Assembly (NCBI GenBank): GCA_900239685.1
Contig: OENT01000002.1
Span: 597,439-661,438 of the forward strand
Length of the DNA stretch: 64,000 bases
DNA from: Rotaria macrura
Lineage: Eukaryota; Rotifera; Eurotatoria; Philodinida; Philodinidae
Direction of reading: 5' to 3'
The translations under genes and the position numbers were made by a program. This document shows, in pieces, positions 38,387 to 49,594 of this stretch (position 1 is its first letter; the number at the start of each line of letters is the position of its first letter). The notes under the pieces were generated by a model. That model was not told where the DNA came from. It worked only from the letters and a program-made list of their open reading frames with translations, and made no database searches.

Positions 38387-38594
38387 TTATCAAAGAGAAA
38401 GACAAAAACAAACGAAAGAAAGAAACAAAGAAGAAAAAATTCTCAATAATAATAACAACAACAATAAGAAAGAAGATAAAGTGAAGAATATTAATCTATA
38501 AAATAACAACAGAAAAAGCAATACACAACAACAAATAAATTTATTTGTTTTCTTTTTTAAATATCTAATTAAAATATATAACTATATAAATCGA

Positions 38595-40756
38595 CTACCA
38601 AAAGTTTGGATCATCAATAATACCAAGTTTATTTCCAAGACGTCGAAATTTTGCTCGTACTTCTTCTTGCATTAAATTAAAACACATGGCCATTAATGAT
38701 AAACCAAGTAGAACATACAGAGCACAAATAATGAGTTTACCTTCAACTTGTTTTGATGTTATAGATTTACCTGGTACAAGGTCACCTAGAAATAAAACAA
38801 TTAATAGTTGATCTATTCATTTGAACTGTACAACTGTTATTTTGTGTTACCTAAACCGATCGTTGCAAGTGTAACGAAACAAAAATAAGCACCATCTAAA
38901 AATTTCCAATCTTCCCATTGGCTAAATAGTAATGCACCAAGTATCAAATAGGATGAAAGTAACGAGAGTGTGATACTAATCGGTATTGTAACTTTACGAT
39001 AATCGACACTTAGATTATCAACAAATTCAACAACATTTGTTGTTGTTGTTGTTGGTGGTGGTAGCGGAAGCGGTGGTTGTTCGAGTGTATTTTTAGGTGT
39101 TTGAAAATTATTTGACGTTAACGTTGTTGTTGTCGAAGATTGTGGTATTGATGATGATGTAGCTTGTGATAATTCAACTGATTGTAATGCTCGAAGATTG
39201 CGACGTTTCTTGACCATGTGACAATATGAACAACAAATATTACAATAAATAAATCGAAACGCATCAGCCATGGTAGAACCAATATTTGCCAAGCATAATA
39301 ACATTAATGGAATACCAAATATGGCATAGATCATTGTCATAATTTTTCCATATTTCGTTTTGCTAGAAAAGGAAACAATATATTTCCTATGGATTGTATT
39401 CATAAATAGAACACATATTAATCGAGACATGTGATAGACATTCTATGGATACATCTGTTGTGGCATTCCTGAATAGCTGTCAAATATGTTTTCAAATGTG
39501 TTTCTTCAAATATTAGACATTTGGTGTTCTTCTATGCAGGACCATTAGGCAACCTTCTAATGTCTCTAAGAATATATTGTATTGAAGAAAACGAAAATTC
39601 TTCAAACATGATTCGAACACAATTATCTCAGAAAAAGCTCATAGAAGTTGAAATGGTGCATTTAATAAAATATATATGTGTATACAATAAATTATTCTAA
39701 GTGTAACAGTAAATAATTTGCTAATCGATTGATGCAAGAGAAAGAAAACCACAGCTTATTGTCTTGATGATATTAGAAACAGATATAACTCATAGAAATA
39801 GAAAAAGAAAATATACTTTAAAACCAAAGAAAAGAAAAACTGATAATACTTCGATATTATGCAAGTCAAAATTTAAAATCATCCTGTACAAATTAGCATT
39901 ATCAACTCTTTTATTGCTTAAAATGTTTGCAATAGCATATAATTCCTTTGATAAGCTCATTTCTAACAGCTGTGTATCAAAAAAAAACCTTTTTTTATGT
40001 TTATATAACTTCGCTTAATGTCAATTGCAAACATAATCCTGTTATCAATAGATAGACGGCCATTGTTATTGTTATTATCTTATCAAGTAATACAGAGGAT
40101 GCGGAAGTCTTTTTTTCCAACCCAAGGACATTCACATCTTGAAATTGATTGAACTTATTTCTTAGTTTATCATCAATACATACCAGGTAATATGTCCGTA
40201 ACCTAAAAATAAACCATACAGAATATTTTAATGAATCATTATAAAAATCCATGAGTCTTTTACCAATCGTTGTTATAACTGTAATCGCATAAAGTATAGC
40301 TTGCGGAAAATTCCATTGTGTAGCATCGTCAGTAAGACGTTCGCCCTGATAACCACGTTTTTTTTGACGAACAATATCTTTTTGATATTCTTCAAGTATA
40401 CCTCGTGCAACAGCCGTCCAACTACTTTGATGAAAAACTGTCAAATTCATACTATGCTCGAATAATCTTTCAACAGTTGCATTTAAATGTTGCTGAACTT
40501 TATTAACATTATCTTCTTCTGATGCTTCAAGAAATTGAAATAAAACGCCGCCACCAAATGCGTACGCCACAACAAGTAAACATAGACCAACACGTGAAAA
40601 TATGAATGTTGTAAATGATTTGCAACAATTTTTACAACGTTCCATACGTTGCATTTGTATACTATCCGTTGTTGGATATTGAGCAGCATTACGTCTTTGT
40701 TGTGCTTCAAGTAACTCATCTCTTCGTTGTTTCCTACCGAAACGAAAAAAGAACAT
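38595..40756 (-). CDS. KCNK: Two-pore-domain potassium channel (K2P, TWK-like)
   Basis: Exons 40756-40264, 40202-40184, 39362-38851 and 38785-38595 join in frame to 404 aa for the proximal-start isoform. M1 is about residues 50-76. The first filter, TTIGYGH (about 162-168), is completed by a 19-nt microexon; the usual Pro after the filter is replaced (HITCKTKYGK). M2 follows, then a cytoplasmic loop with Thr and Pro runs, M3, the second filter TIGLGD (about 338-343), and M4 ending MCFNLMQEEVRAKFRRLG, typical of invertebrate TWK channels. K2P dimers carry background K+ current (family knowledge). The intron before exon 3 is about 820 nt. Upstream ATG exons to 45157 can splice to an internal acceptor at 40733, giving alternative N-termini (listed separately). 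The start at 40756 is then one isoform, or simply intron read-through. Confidence 0.93.
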
Positions 40757-41730
40757 TTTCGAATATGATTAACTTCGACTGTATGTCTAGATAGATAAGT
40801 AAATTTATGTTTATAGGCCAAATAAGAACGCTTTGATCGAAACGAATATGATTATGGTACCACAATATAACAAAACAACATTAATAACAATTTAGCCGAT
40901 GAAGACGATCAAAGTAATAGTAATAATAGTAATAAAGACACTCCAACAGTAACAATAGCATTCGGCTCGGAACCGAAAATGAGAAGAAGAAGAAGAAGAA
41001 GAGAAGGAGAGTGATTGATTCTTCCTATCGGCAATAATGTAAGAACACCAGGATCTATTTACTTGCTATCTCTGATCGACTTTATTTGACGACCAAGAAT
41101 ACACAAAGAAAACAGACGAAAGAAAGCTAAGATACTAGCTACGTAAAAATCGCTCGATCTTTCTTTATTGTACCAAAACTGTGCACACATATATGTGCAT
41201 GTTGTAAGAAAAATCGACAAATTAGAACAAGAACATTCTGTGATGTTTAAACATGTTTTTTCAACGATAGGTGGTCGAAAGAAGAAAGAAGTGTAAATAT
41301 GTCCTAGAAGTCATTCAACGGAGAATATTCTTGTTTATCGGCAAGAAAGCAAGCTAGTGACTACCTAACTGGTAATGTACATGAAAAGCAGAAGAAAAAA
41401 CAGACGAGCAAATAATAATTTATCGTATTATTATTGGCATTGATCTTATTCTGATATATAGGATAGATGTGATAATGGGTCTATCGCCACACAAGAATCA
41501 TGATCGATGCCCATGTGATGTAATATTTATCAATAGGGCTAATTCTTTCAACAACCCATTAAAGATCAGCCAAGTTTGTAACTTTTTTTCTGCATTAGTC
41601 TTTATTTAAATATGCTATGAATGTTTATTTTATTTCAATCGAATAAATAAATAAAATTTTATCGGTGTGATCTATTGAACTATAACAATGATGTGATTAT
41701 GACATTCGTTATGTCTAATAGAATACTCAC
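40757..41730. other. K2P 5' intronic/UTR region with GAA repeat
   Basis: No coding exon was found between the shared acceptor exon and the first upstream alternative exon. A (GAA)n microsatellite lies at about 40983-41006. Confidence 0.5.
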
Positions 41731-41864
41731 GAAACATCACCATTTGCTGTTGTTGTTCTGGCACTAAGATTATCATAAATACTGTTAGTGCTTGACGAGC
41801 GATTTCTGTCACATGGTGATAATGATAATTCATGTTGATGTCTGTTGTTCACGTCAAACAGCAT
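41731..41864 (-). CDS. KCNK: Probable alternative first exon of the K2P gene (A1)
   Basis: Starts with ATG, 44 codons plus 2 nt, then a strong donor GTGAGT. It encodes MLFDVNNRHQHELSL and continues Ser/Thr/Asn-rich to TTTANGDV. The leftover TC plus the G at 40733 makes Ser, followed by KQRRDELLE of the shared exon. Coding-like composition, phase and donor all fit; transcript evidence would settle it. The isoform would be 441 aa. Confidence 0.65.
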
Positions 41865-42759
41865 TCTTGGCTTTTATTTCTAACTCAGCTGTTTTTCAGA
41901 TCCAACTATGTATTATTCGTATGTACTAACCATATACTCGTCTAGCTTTGCTACTCGGGTCGGTGACTACATCAACTACTAATACAACTAGTACTAGTTT
42001 TGGTATCCTGTCATCGTCTTGTCGAAGCCAATATTGTGTACAAAAAAGCATCAACATGCTTTAGTAACCTTAGCAAAAAGTCCGTCTCTTTTGCTTTGTT
42101 GGTTCTATCTTCTTTATACAGATTGTCTAATTATAAGAGAATTCCCATTTGTTTGATTATTTAACACATACACACGAATGAATATGGAAGATTTTTTTTC
42201 TTCCGGACATTTATTACAAGTAATCGAGCAGAAGGGATGATAGTATGTAGAATAGTATACAAGAAAGAATAGAGAAAGAACATCGTGGAGACGAAGAAGA
42301 TGATATGATCTGTGAAATAGGAAAAGAAGTTTAACCCTGGTTGTATCAACAGCTTATTAGGATTCATAATCACCGAGTCTTCATATCCTAAGGTGATATT
42401 TTACTGATATCCTTCTATAATCGACAAGCTATTATTTATACAAACTTGTCAGATTGCATCTGCGTCAATTTCCGTTGCACCAATAAATCGAGTCCCTCTC
42501 GCGTTTATTTATTTGTTTATTTATTTGCTTAACAATAGATATACTTCATGGAAATATGGACACATTTTATAACATCAAATACACATGTATATGAATAAAT
42601 GTAGGATCAAAAACATGAACTATTGACTATTAGTCGAATAAATAGCAGCTGCTATAAAAATTTCCTACATTTATTTAGACAGTCTTAAACAAAACGTCTT
42701 AACATAATAACTATTGTCAGATTATCATGTTTTATCGATCTATAATAAATAGATACTCA

Positions 42760-42780
42760 AATATATATATATATATATAT
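42760..42780. repeat. (AT)n microsatellite
   Basis: Ten AT units plus a leading A, inside the K2P upstream region. Confidence 0.9.
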
Positions 42781-43112
42781 CACTGGGAATATTTAGAACA
42801 ATCACCTGAACCTACAAAAATAAATCGAGATGAAAAAGGGAAACAGACAAAAACATATGTAAATAGAACATCAGCCGTGATTAACTAACTGTCTAACTAA
42901 ATGAATACAACATAACTATTGTTTATTTTGTCTTGTTTGTTTAACTAAATAAGACCATGTAGATTAATGAGTACAACTTATCATATAAATACAAACTGCT
43001 GTTTATTTTTGTGTCATTCACAATCGTTACTATTAATAGTTTATTGAATTTGATTACATTCAATAATAAATGTCCACTTTTATCATTTCGAAATTTATTG
43101 AAATAGACATGT

Positions 43113-43224
43113 CTGTAACTTCTTGCTACGTATGATGAATTCGTCTACCTCTCTTTCTCTGTCTGTCGTCGTTTGGTTCCTCTATTTCATCGTTATTAGA
43201 TGAGTTGTTTCTTTTTCTTGTCAT
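43113..43224 (-). other. Weak candidate alternative first exon of K2P (A2)
   Basis: An ATG-initiated, highly charged peptide (MTRKRNNSSNNDEIEEPNDD...). It reaches the required phase 2 only with a weak donor (GTAGCA) after HHT; the better GTAGAC donor at 43148 leaves phase 1. It looks coding, but its role is uncertain. Exon limits are approximate. Confidence 0.3.
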
Positions 43225-44070
43225 CGCTACTTTTTATCAAATGATATGTATTAGAAATAATTGGTTTATACACATTCGCATATACTTTTGGATGGAAATC
43301 TATTATTCGGATCCAACCTTCTTTCAAGGTAGAAAAAGACAATGTGAAAGAAAATACCCATAACATATGTCTCATGAGACATCATACTACCATTGAATGC
43401 ACAATTATGTGATGCAACAACATATTAAGTAAATCGAATTTTAAAATGATAAATACTATTGATCCTATTTAATGTAGATAATTGATTAAATAATAAATCG
43501 ATACTTTTTCTATGAACATAAATGATTTGGATGTCAGCGTGGTTTCAAGTCTTTTAGAGATTATATTCCGAAGAATAAGAATCATTCATCAATATTTTTA
43601 AAAGATGTAGAAATTATTGTGATACTAACTATCTTAATTGTTTCTTTGATTATATAGAGTCCATCTACTGATTCTTATCAATATGAGGAACTAATATAAA
43701 TGATATAAAACACATTGACTGTTATTTTCAAATAAAAAAAATCTGCTACATCTGAAATTATTGAAAAGGTCGTTAACATCAGTGAATTTTACATAAGTGT
43801 CATGTATCCACGACAAACAATGTGTCGAACTCATGTTCTATCTATCTATTCAATTGTCGACTGGAGTAGAAAGAAATAAAAACGTTGGGAGTATTAAAAT
43901 TAGAACATAAGATAGAGAATATTCTGAAATCCTACAAATTCTTAAGATAATTAATATTTATTTTGCTGCAAAAAATAACTATTTCGAGTTAAAAAATGAA
44001 TATATTCTGCTAATCTTCAATTATCCTATAATGAAAAGTGACAGACAAAAATTAAGTTTTCTCATCTTAC

Positions 44071-44096
44071 AGTGCAAACTCTTTCATACGTGCCAT
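44071..44096 (-). CDS. KCNK: Possible alternative first exon of K2P (A3)
   Basis: A short ATG exon (MARMKEFA plus 2 nt) before a good donor GTAAGA, in phase 2. Joined to the shared exon it continues LKQRRDELL. Its brevity makes chance more likely than for the other candidates. Confidence 0.35.
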
Positions 44097-44177
44097 TTCG
44101 ACTCATGATTAACAAATTACATTATCCATATGTCTCCTTTCGTTTATCTAAATAAAGTATTGTACGATTTTTCTTAC

Positions 44178-44245
44178 CTTACTTTTTTTCGTCGCCGAAA
44201 TACGTCAACGATATCATTGAAAATACGATAGTAAAGAAGAGACAT
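44178..44245 (-). CDS. KCNK: Probable alternative first exon of K2P (A4)
   Basis: ATG exon of 22 codons plus 2 nt ending at a consensus donor AAG|GTAAGA, phase 2. It encodes MSLLYYRIFNDIVDVF followed by a basic tail. The peptide parallels A5 position by position, suggesting exon duplication. The isoform would be 419 aa. Confidence 0.6.
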
Positions 44246-44807
44246 AATATAAGATTTTACTGATTAAATAATTAAAAAAAAAGCCACAAATAGCTTATCT
44301 CTCAATAAAATTTGAGGAAGAGAAAAACCAGAATATATTTTCGAACAAAGTAAACCATATGTCAGATTGTGTTGAATAAGAATATTCCTTTCAATTGCTT
44401 CATCAACGAATAAGAGAAACTGAAGATATTCTACTCAAGACAACTGTGTTAATATATTTAGATATCTTCCTTTGTATCCATATATCTCTATCTCTCTATA
44501 TCTCTATATAAATGCATGTGTTAATTGGCTTGGCTATCAAACTAGGCAAGAGCAACAGATGCCCAACAAGAAAAAAAGTCTGACATCGACAATCCTACAG
44601 CTGTTGTTGGGTATATAATCCAATGTTGATTTTTTGTATCCGTAGTTACAGTGATGAGATTATACTACTATGAGCAGGAAGTTATTAATTACCCTTGTTA
44701 ATATTGAAATAGTGATACACGCTTTAAGACGAAAAAACAACGATTGATAGTTTATGCTGATGTTTGTTTTAATATCCTGAGAAGAAAAAACGCTCGAAAT
44801 ATTTTAC

Positions 44808-44869
44808 CTCGGAGCACGACGTAGGACCCGAGCTAAATTATCAACAATATGGTAGAATATCAATGCCAT
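44808..44869 (-). CDS. KCNK: Probable alternative first exon of K2P (A5)
   Basis: ATG exon of 20 codons plus 2 nt, donor GAG|GTAAAA, phase 2. It encodes MALIFYHIVDNLARVL followed by RRAP. It has an amphipathic, coding-like composition and resembles A4. The isoform would be 417 aa. Confidence 0.6.
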
Positions 44870-44931
44870 GACTAGTTTTGAATATGAATTTTGTTTATCG
44901 AAATGCCTTTATATGTGTTTATATATATACT

Positions 44932-44953
44932 AATATCTATATCTATATCTATG
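44932..44953. repeat. (ATATCT)n short microsatellite
   Basis: Three to four hexanucleotide units between A5 and A6. Confidence 0.8.
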
Positions 44954-45131
44954 ATCGTTTTCTAATTAATCAATTACGATCCGAGCAAAAGAAATTAGAC
45001 ATTTGGGAAAAACGATATAACAGCTATCCGTCAAAAAAAATAATAAAATTATGAATTCATTATTCGATTAATAGTAAAATTGAAAACTATATTTATGTGT
45101 ATAATTGGTAATTATTTTCTTTTCTCCTCAC

Positions 45132-45157
45132 CTACTAGGTCTTGAAAAATAATACAT
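45132..45157 (-). CDS. KCNK: Possible alternative first exon of K2P (A6)
   Basis: Short ATG exon (MYYFSRPS plus AG) before donor GTGAGG, phase 2. Joining restores Arg then KQRRDELLE. It is the most distal candidate, about 4.4 kb upstream of the shared acceptor. Confidence 0.45.
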
Positions 45158-46577
45158 CACAGTAAAGTAGATAAATTTTCGTCGCAATTCTAAATGGAAA
45201 AAGAAAACGGAAATAGTAATAGAATGAGCCATCAAAAATAATAAGAACGACGACAGTTATTTTTTCTCAAACAACTTCTCAATTATTGATCGGAAGAGAA
45301 AAATGGGAACGAAAAATAAGAAAGAAAAAAAAATGAAGAAAAAGCACGTACTAACAGAAGATCAATACTATCTCGTTTTATGTTAAAAGAAAGAATGTTA
45401 ATAAAATACTTGAACTTTTCTATGAATTTTCACTTTTGTAAATCAAAAGAAAGATGGATGAAAGATACAATAAAGACATTCATGAATATAAACCAGTGAC
45501 AAATGAGAATGTCAGCCTTCTAGTGAGAAATGATCTACAAACAATAGCCACCTGTTTTGATCTTTATTAACCAAACTAATGCCCTAGAGAAATATTCTAT
45601 GAGTTTTCGATTTCTTTTTTTCTGCCAGTGAGACACAATTAATCTCCAATACGGTAAATGAATTTGTACTTTTCGTTTGACTCTTGCTTTTTCAGTCGTA
45701 TAGAAAATAAAATCATATAGAAGTTGTGAACAAAAATGCAAGCACACTAATGACAGAGTTTTCATAGAATGAATATGTTGTACTGATGACACAAAAGGAA
45801 ATGTCAACAACAATTCATTGCTAAAGAAGAAAAGGAGATTCTTCTTTAACAAATTGTAATAATAGAAAATCATCGTTTAGTCATTTCTTAACGTACATAA
45901 CTACATTATAGGTTCAGTCTTTCATACCACCGATGACTGAGTTTGTTATTGAATTATTCCTCGCAGATTTCTCAGATTTCTTTGTAGAGGAATGGTTTGC
46001 CAAGCCGTTTTAACACGTCTAGTGTACCTGTGATTACCGTAAATCTTCTCTAGTTTCAAGAAATCTGAAGATTATTTTTATCTAATGATTTTATCACAAA
46101 AATAGTTTTGCTTTTTTTATCTGTACTAAGATTTGAAAGCAGTGGTGATTGGTAATTTCCAATTTTCGCCGTTATCCTCCATTGCACAACAACTTTTCAT
46201 TCAATTTTAGGCATGATTGTTTGCATGATTATTGAGTACATGTGATGATTGTATTTTCAGCAATACCTTTAAATGTACGTACACAATCCATACAAGATGC
46301 ATTATAGCTAAATAGTACTCGAATAAAATCTACACAGATAGTTTCAATATTGACTAAAGCGACACTCTTTTTCCTATTGTTCTGATTAGCAATTTCTATC
46401 GATCCAATAGCATAATATTTTGATGCCAAATGAATGAATAGGTTTAAACGTGGTAGTCATTCGATTTTATGACTCTTCTGCTTTGACGTAGTACTGCATA
46501 TTGTATTTTTTTGTTGATTTTGGTCATGCATGATTTTTCAGAGTATTTTCGATCGTAAAGAATACAGTCCAACAAAC
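45158..46577. other. Divergent intergenic region
   Basis: This separates the distal K2P first exon (-) from the SMAP start (+) and should hold both promoters. No coding exon is supported; the open frame at 45535-45873 has no features of a gene. Confidence 0.45.
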
Positions 46578-49500
46578 ATGTCGGTACGATCAGAACGTGA
46601 AAAATCCAAAATGCAAGAAAAATATCAAATGATACTTGCACAAATGCTCAAAGAAGATGATAATCGTTTTTGTGTTGATTGTGATACAAAAAGTAGAACA
46701 CAATGAATTCATTGATATAATATTCATATTCGTATCCATGTTTCAGGTCCACGGTGGACTAGCTGGAATATTGGTATTTTTATTTGTATTCGTTGTGCTG
46801 GTTTTCATCGAAATTTAGGTGTACACATATCGAAAGTTAAATCAGTTAATTTAGACTCGTGGACAGCCGAACAAATAGCAGTATGTAACATAATGGTTCT
46901 TTAGGATTTTTTTTCTTGCTTCTATCTTACTTTACTCTTTTCATCCATTAGTCAATGCAAGCTATGGGTAATAGTCGTGCACGTGCTGTATATGAATCTA
47001 ATCTACCTACTGGATTTCGACGACCTCAAAACGATTCGTATGTATACAAACAATTCTGATTATTCTTTTTCATTTTAATTCATTGAGTAGAGCATTGGAA
47101 TCGTTCATTCGTGCAAAATATGAGCAACGTCGATGGCTAGCTAAAGAATGGATTCCACCTGAAATAACGGTATCTAGTGATGTTAGTGTTGTCTTGTTCT
47201 TTGTGTTTTGTTTAGTTATAAAAACAAATATGAAAGCGAATGAAGAAACGTCATTCATTGAATTTTATGATTTTTTCTAGCTTATAGAATCCGAAACAAA
47301 TCAGCGACGCGTTGAAACTCCATCTGAAATGGAACATGTAAATTTCTTATTTGGTTTGTTTGAAAAATTTCATTGTGAGATTTTTCAAAATTAATTTAGG
47401 CACAGAAAAATGTTAATAATCCTAACATTCCAAAAATAAAACCAATCGCAGCACCAACAGCGACGAATAATCCTGTTCGGCAAATAGGTAACGATCGTTC
47501 AACACCGAATATACAGTTGCCAAGAATGACTAATTCACCTTCGACAATATCAACTCCTGTGCAACCTACTGCTGTAGAAAATGCTCCAGATTTGTTAAGC
47601 TTAGGTGCGAACATTATACTAGATTTGAGGTTTAATTCACATGAATGTATATTTTTAGATGAACCGTCATTACCTTTGCCAACAGTTTCTTCGAATAGTA
47701 CAACTGCAAACTCAACAAACGCTCCTCAAAATGATATGATGGATATTTTTAGTGATGTATTTTTGAAATCATCTGCGACTATGACCGGGAACAGTCAAAC
47801 AACGAAAGCTTTAGATAATGATCTGCATGGTATTTTTTCTTCTTCGAATGAAAATACTACCACAACGAAATCAAGTAGTGTCATGACTCATGATAAAATT
47901 TTGGAATTATTCAATAAACCTCAAACAACAGTAAACCTTTCCGGAATGAATATTCGTCCAGCAATTATGCAACAACCGAATAGTATGTAATCCAATTTAA
48001 GAGAACGCGTTCAAATCCATGTTTGTTTTTTTCGTTGACTACCATCACCTAGGGACATTTTCTTCATCTAATGTTAAATATAGAACTTTCGAACTCGACA
48101 AAAAAAGTTCGTCGCTAAATTTTAACATAGGCGTGTATATACCGTAACAGAATCTATTGTTTTTGTATCTCGTAATAATCATAACAAGTAGCAGATCCAA
48201 AAGAAAGTATATCTATTGTATTTGAAACTATTGATTAACTATATGTGGAGGTTTTCATATCAATGTGTGTGCGTCTGTGTGTAAGTCAACACATAGCATC
48301 AGGCGTATCACTGGTAAGGGAATCTCTACAGGTGTTCTATTGTTTTATGGACGAAATGATGGCCGATGGACGCTTAATCGCATAGTTAGAAATGCTTTGA
48401 TTTTTCAAACTTTCATTCATGAAAGATCGACATTTTAATGAATTTTTCAAAGGAAAGTTATTATGCTTCTCAGACTGGGTCAATTCAAATATCGACTGAG
48501 ACCATTACATGTAGAAAGCTTTCAACGAGATGAGCTCACATGACAAGTTATTACTATTTCTCTATTGTTTAAAATCTTGATACATTGAACGCTTGAAATT
48601 CTCTCATGTGTAAAGGAAAACTATGTTTATGTCAACAGCTTTCACCAAGACATACAGTAAAAATTTAAACTTGGGAATGTAAGTAAATGTATAATGAACT
48701 CTTTGTACCTTAAGGTTTGAATTCGAAAGGTAATTTGTGGGTAGCTGAAGAAAGATTGCACATTTTTGTTTAAAAATATACTCGAATTTCATACATTGAG
48801 GGTAAAAACTCGATAAAACTAGACTATTCTACACTTAACTATTATTGAAGATTTCTTTTTGAATTAGGCACGTACCTGCTAGCAAACGATGAAATATTTC
48901 AAGAGGTTTCGTAATCCCCTTTGCTAGTGCAAAATAAGAGAATCGTTGAAATAATAGGCTCTAGCTTGATATGTTTTAGCAGCAAGTGACCAAATGACGT
49001 ATCATGTTCTATTCTAGTATATCAATAGAATATAGAGAGATTTTCTTTAATTTTTATTCAGCTAATACACCTCATCTTACTCATCCACAAGTTCAACAGC
49101 ATCATCTTCTGGGTCATCACAAATCAGCCTCTTTCGGAGGTAATCTTTATCAACAAGCAGCTAACTATGGTGCTCAGCCTGGATTTCAGCCATTGGTAAG
49201 TTGTGTAAAACAAATAGGAGAATGATTTTGTCGAATTTCTATTTGTTTTCATCAATCGAATTTCGTAGCATGGTCAACAATTTTCACCATTGCCTGGAAT
49301 GAACGCAATGCATCCTAATAATCCTAATAACATCAGTACACCTACACTTCAAACACCATCATCAACATTTACACATGATCAAGTAGATACGAAAAAACAA
49401 ATTCTTCGAATTTTTTTTGTTTATTAATTTTAACTGTCTTTTTTTTCTTAACCTAGTTAAATAATCAATTTTCACAGTTTGTCCCATTCGCAAATTCTAA

Positions 49501-49594
49501 AACGAATACATCAGCATCAGCATTAATATCTGGTATGCCAACCCGTCCTGTTACTGATTACATGCCAGCATCATCAGATCTCCTTTGGCAATAA
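46578..49594 (+). CDS. SMAP: SMAP-type Arf GTPase-activating protein
   Basis: Ten exons (46578-46692, 46747-46880, 46952-47037, 47091-47169, 47281-47337, 47400-47604, 47659-47982, 49062-49195, 49269-49382, 49457-49594) join in frame to 461 aa. The ArfGAP zinc finger is C32-x2-C35-x16-C52-x2-C55, with the catalytic Arg finger at R60 ([18 protein letters not shown]). GFRRPQND and the following [11 protein letters not shown] complete the domain by about residue 130. The rest is Gln/Asn/Ser-rich, with LLSLD and DIFSDVF patches like the clathrin/CALM-binding motifs of SMAP1/2 (established for the family). It should stimulate GTP hydrolysis on Arf proteins during coated-vesicle formation. Intron 6 (54 nt) has no stop and is in frame, so its retention would add 18 residues. 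Intron 7 is about 1.1 kb. Confidence 0.94.

Noticed and set aside
41341-41390. ATG followed by a GTAGTC donor, considered as another K2P first exon
   Set aside because: An in-frame TAG occurs before the donor.
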